Source of the DNA: Synchiropus splendidus
Lineage: Eukaryota > Chordata > Actinopteri > Syngnathiformes > Callionymidae
Reading direction: 5' to 3'
Assembly (NCBI RefSeq): GCF_027744825.2
Contig: NW_026527055.1
Location: 1,116,001-1,180,000 of the forward strand
Length of the DNA: 64,000 bases
Below, one piece after another: positions 60,830 through 64,000 of this stretch (positions are counted from its first letter, which is position 1; each line of letters begins with the position of its first letter). Made by a program: the position numbers and the translations under genes. The notes under the pieces were generated by a model. That model was given only the letters and a program-made list of their open reading frames with translations. It searched no databases and was not told the origin of the DNA.

Positions 60830-63250
60830 TGGCGTTTTGGAAACCTCCTTATCTCAGGCTGAAAACGCGTTTTCTGCATTGTGCCATAACTTCTCAGGGA
60901 AGCTTCAGAACATGAAATGTTCACCCCCCACTACAGCAGAAGGGTCTAACTAGCAGTTGCACATCAAATCAATGCTGTCTGAAGTGTTTTTCGAAAGTTA
61001 TCAACATTTTTATGTTTGGCATTCCAGAATCGATCTTATCTCAGGCTGAAAACGAGTTGTCTGCATTGTGCCATAACTTTGCATGGAAGCTTCCAAACAT
61101 GAAATTTTAACCTCCCACTATAGCAGAAAGGGTCTTTCTAGTAGTTGCACAACAAATCTAAGCTGTCTGATGTGTTTTTCCAAAGTTATCAACATTTTTA
61201 TGTTTGGCGTTCCGGAATCGACCTTATCTCAGGCAGAAAACGCGTTTTACGCATTGTGCAATAACTTTGCAGGGAAGCTTCAGAACATGAAATTTTCACC
61301 TCCCACTATAGCAGAAAGGGTCTTTCTCGTAGTTGCACATCAAATCTAAGCTGTCTGAAGTGTTTTTCCAAAGTTAGCAACATTTTTATGTTTGGCGTTC
61401 CGGAACCCACCTCATCTCAAGCTGAAAACGCGTTTTCTGCATTGTGCCATAACTTTGCAGGGAAGCTTCAGAACATGAAATGTTCACCTCCCACTATAGC
61501 AGAAAGGGTCTTTCTAGTAGTTGCACATCAAATCTAAGCTGTCCGAAGTGTTTTTCGAAAGTTATCAACATTTTTATGTTTGGCGTTTCAGAACCCCCCT
61601 TATCTCAGGCTGAAAACGCGTTTTCTGCATTGCGCCATAACTTTGCAGGGAAGCTTCAGAACATGAAATTTTAACCTCCCACTGTAGCAGAAAGGGTCTT
61701 TTTAGTAGTTGCACATCAAATCTAAGCTGTCTGAAGTGTTTTTCGAAAGTTTTCAACATTTTTATGTTTGGTGTTCCTGAATCGACCTTATATCAGGCTG
61801 AAAACGCGTTTTCTGCATTGTGCCATATCTTTGCAGGGAAGCTTCAGGACATGAAATTGTCACCTCCCACTATAGCAGAAAGGGTCTTTCTAGTAGTTGC
61901 AGAACAAATCCAAGCTGTCTGATGTGTTTTTCCAAAGTTATCAACATTTTTATGTTTGGCGTTCCGGAATCGACCTTATCTTAGGCTGAAAACGCGTTTT
62001 ACGCATTGTGCAATAACTTTGCAGGGAAGCTTCAGAACATGAAATGTTCACCTCCCACTATAGCAGAAAGGGTCTTTCTAGTAGTTGCACATCAAATCTA
62101 AGCTGTCTGAAGTGTTTTTCCAAAGTTTTCAACATTTTTATGTTTGGTGTTCCTGAATCGACCTTATCTCAGGCTGAAAACGCGTTTTCTGCATTGTGCC
62201 ATAACTTTGCAGGGACTCTTCAGAACATGAAATTTTCACCTCCCAATAAAGCAGAAAGGGTCTTTCTAGTAGTTGCACATCAAATCTAAGCTGTCTGAAA
62301 TGTTTTCCCAAAGTTATCAACATTTTTACGTTTGGCGTTCCGGAACCCACCTTATCTCAGGCTGAACACGCGTTTTCTGCATTGTGCCATAACTTTGCAG
62401 GGAAGCTTCAGGACATGAAATTTTCACCTCCCACAATACCCGAAAGGGTTTTTCTAGTAGTTGCACATCAAATCTAAGCTGTCTGAAGTGTTTTTCGAAA
62501 GTTATCAACATTTTTATGTTTGGCGTTCCAGAATCGACGTAATCTCAGGCTGAAAACGCATTGTCTGCATTGTGCCATAACTTTGTAGGGAAGCTTCAGA
62601 ACATGAAATGTTCACTTCCCACTACAGCAGAAAGGGTCTTTTTAGTAGTTGCAGAACAAATCCAAGCTGTCTGATGTGTTTTTCCAAAGTTATCAACATT
62701 TTTATGTTTGGCGTTCCGGAATCGACCTTATCTTAGGCTGAAAACGCGTTTTACGCATTGTGCTATAACTTTGCAGGGAAGCTTCAGAACATGAAATGTT
62801 CACCTCCCACTATAGCAGAAAGGGTCTTTCTAGTAGTTGCACATCAAATCTAAGCTGTCTGAAGTGTTTTTCCAAAGTTTTCAACATTTTTATGTTTGGT
62901 GTTCCTGAATCGACCTTATCTCAGGCTGAAAACGCGTTTTCTGCATTGTGCCATAACTTTGCAGGGACTCTTCAGAACATGAAATGTTCACCTCCCACTA
63001 TAGCAGAAAAGGTCGTCCTAGAAGTTGCACATCAAATGTAAGCTGTCTGAAGTGTTTTTCCAAAGTTATGAAAATTTTTATGTTTATCGTTCGGGAATCA
63101 ACCTTATCTCAGGCTGAAAAGGCGTTTTCTGCATTGTGCCATAACTTTGCAAAGAAGCTTCAGGACATGAAATTTTCGCCTCCCACAATAGCCGAAAGGG
63201 TCTTTCTAGTAGTTGCACATCAAATCTAAGCTGTCTGAAGTTCTTTTCCA
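60830..63250. repeat. Block duplicated from 22.9-25.35 kb (copy 2)
   Basis: This is the downstream partner of the 22.9 kb block at a constant 37,914 bp offset. It includes the rare AACTAGCAGTTGCAC variant (with one base lost, CAGCAGAAGGGTC) and the ATCGTTCGGG unit. After about 63.25 kb the best partner shifts to about 27.03 kb onwards (offset about 36,222 bp), sharing GAATCCGACC and TTTTTGGCGGTCGGG. The composition thus jumps at the end of the copied tract. Confidence 0.82.
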
Positions 63251-64000
63251 AGGTTATCAACATTTTTATGTTTGGCGTTCCGGAATCCGACCTTATCTTA
63301 GGCTGAAAACGCGTTTTACACATTGTGCAATAACTTTGCAGGGAAGCTTCAGAACATGACATTTTCACCTCCCACTATAGCAGAAAGGGTCTTTCTAGTA
63401 GTTGCACATCAAATGTAAGCTGTCTGAAGTGTTTTTCCAAAGTTATGAACATTTTCATTTTTGGCGGTCGGGAATCAACCTTATCTCAGGCTGAAAAGGC
63501 GTTTTCTGCATTGTGCCATAACTTTGCAGGGAAGCTTCAGAACATGAAATGTTCACCTCCCACTATAGCAGAAAGGGTATTTCTAGTAGTTGCACATCAA
63601 ATCTAAGCTGTCTGAAGTGTTTTTCCAAAGTTATCAACATTTTTATGTTTGGCGTTCCGGAACCCACCTTATCTCAGGATGAAAAATCGTTTTCTGCATT
63701 GTCCCATAACTTTGGAGGGAAGCTTCAGAACATGAAATTTTCACGTCCCACTATAGCAGAAAGGGTCTTTCTAGTAGTTGCACATCAAATCTAAGCTGTC
63801 TGAAGTGTTTTTCGAAAGTTATCAACATTTTTATGTTTGGCGTTCCGGAATCCACCTTATCTCAGGCTGAAAACGCGTTTTACGCATTGTGCCATAACTT
63901 TGCAGGGAAGCTTCAGAAAATGAAATTTTCACCTCCCACTAAAGCAGAAAGGGTCTTTCTAGTAGTTGCACATCAAATCTAAGCTGTCTGAAGTGTTGTT

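Larger units (their letters stand above)
54282..64000. repeat. 188-bp satellite DNA array, right segment
   Basis: The same satellite continues in the same orientation after the transposon and runs off the window end, about 52 monomers. The first partial monomer starts GGCTGAAAACGCG and has the CATTGTTCCTTAACTTTG and GGGAAGCATCAG variants also seen at about 48.15, 49.65 and 50.78 kb. This shows that the transposon split one monomer. From about 54.6 to 60.8 kb the units are more divergent than in the 34-51 kb core. Examples are a 3-bp loss in the CTCCCATATAGCAG segment at about 56.04, 56.79 and 59.42 kb, and TTATGTGAGGCTGA variants at about 55.59 and 59.16 kb. No gene is visible. Confidence 0.96.

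Noticed and set aside
54282..64000. CRISPR-like array
   Set aside because: The whole unit, not a short direct repeat with unique spacers, is conserved. The period is 188 bp and there are no cas genes.

Overview
The window is a tandem satellite DNA array, about 61.4 kb in total, interrupted by one 2.6 kb DNA transposon. The repeat monomer is about 188 bp. The window opens exactly in phase with one workable monomer definition (unit starts CTTATCTCAGGCTG, with the next units at 189 and 377). Roughly 275 monomers lie left of the transposon and about 52 lie right of it. I see no intact protein-coding gene, rRNA, tRNA or CRISPR array. The many 60-157 codon open frames in the satellite are the same peptide strings repeated in every monomer, on both strands. 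I treat them as chance open frames.

Layout. From 1 to about 6.8 kb the monomers are divergent, with a 9-monomer (1,692 bp) periodicity at the start. From about 6.8 to 22 kb there is a mosaic of large copies, including a tandem duplication of about 5.1-5.3 kb (11.25-16.5 against 16.5-21.55 kb). From 22 to 34.5 kb, blocks are re-used at offsets of 5,454 and 6,018 bp. From 34.9 to 42.05 kb, two copies of a 3,576 bp unit appear essentially identical where compared, followed by a partial third. From 43.9 to 51.7 kb, 7-monomer (1,316 bp) and 8-monomer (1,504 bp) higher-order repeats occur. The transposon occupies 51720-54278. From 54.28 to 60.8 kb the monomers are again divergent, with short local duplications. 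From 60.8 to 63.25 kb a block reproduces 22.9-25.35 kb.

The transposon has terminal inverted repeats starting near GTACGTAC, a 3-bp target duplication (TCA/TAA), and clustered CGAC motifs inside both ends. It carries two broken, convergent genes. The rightmost minus-strand gene keeps pieces recognisable as a PIF/Harbinger transposase. The plus-strand gene keeps pieces resembling the MADF/BESS (Myb/SANT-like) protein that accompanies such transposases. Both have lost most of their length and carry stops and frameshifts, so this copy could only be mobilised in trans.

Organism. Long homogenised satellite arrays, spliced-gene remnants with AATAAA signals and a two-gene Harbinger element indicate an animal nuclear genome, most likely a fish or other aquatic vertebrate. 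That is inference from element type, not a species identification. The array is probably centromeric, pericentromeric or other constitutive heterochromatin, which the sequence alone cannot prove.
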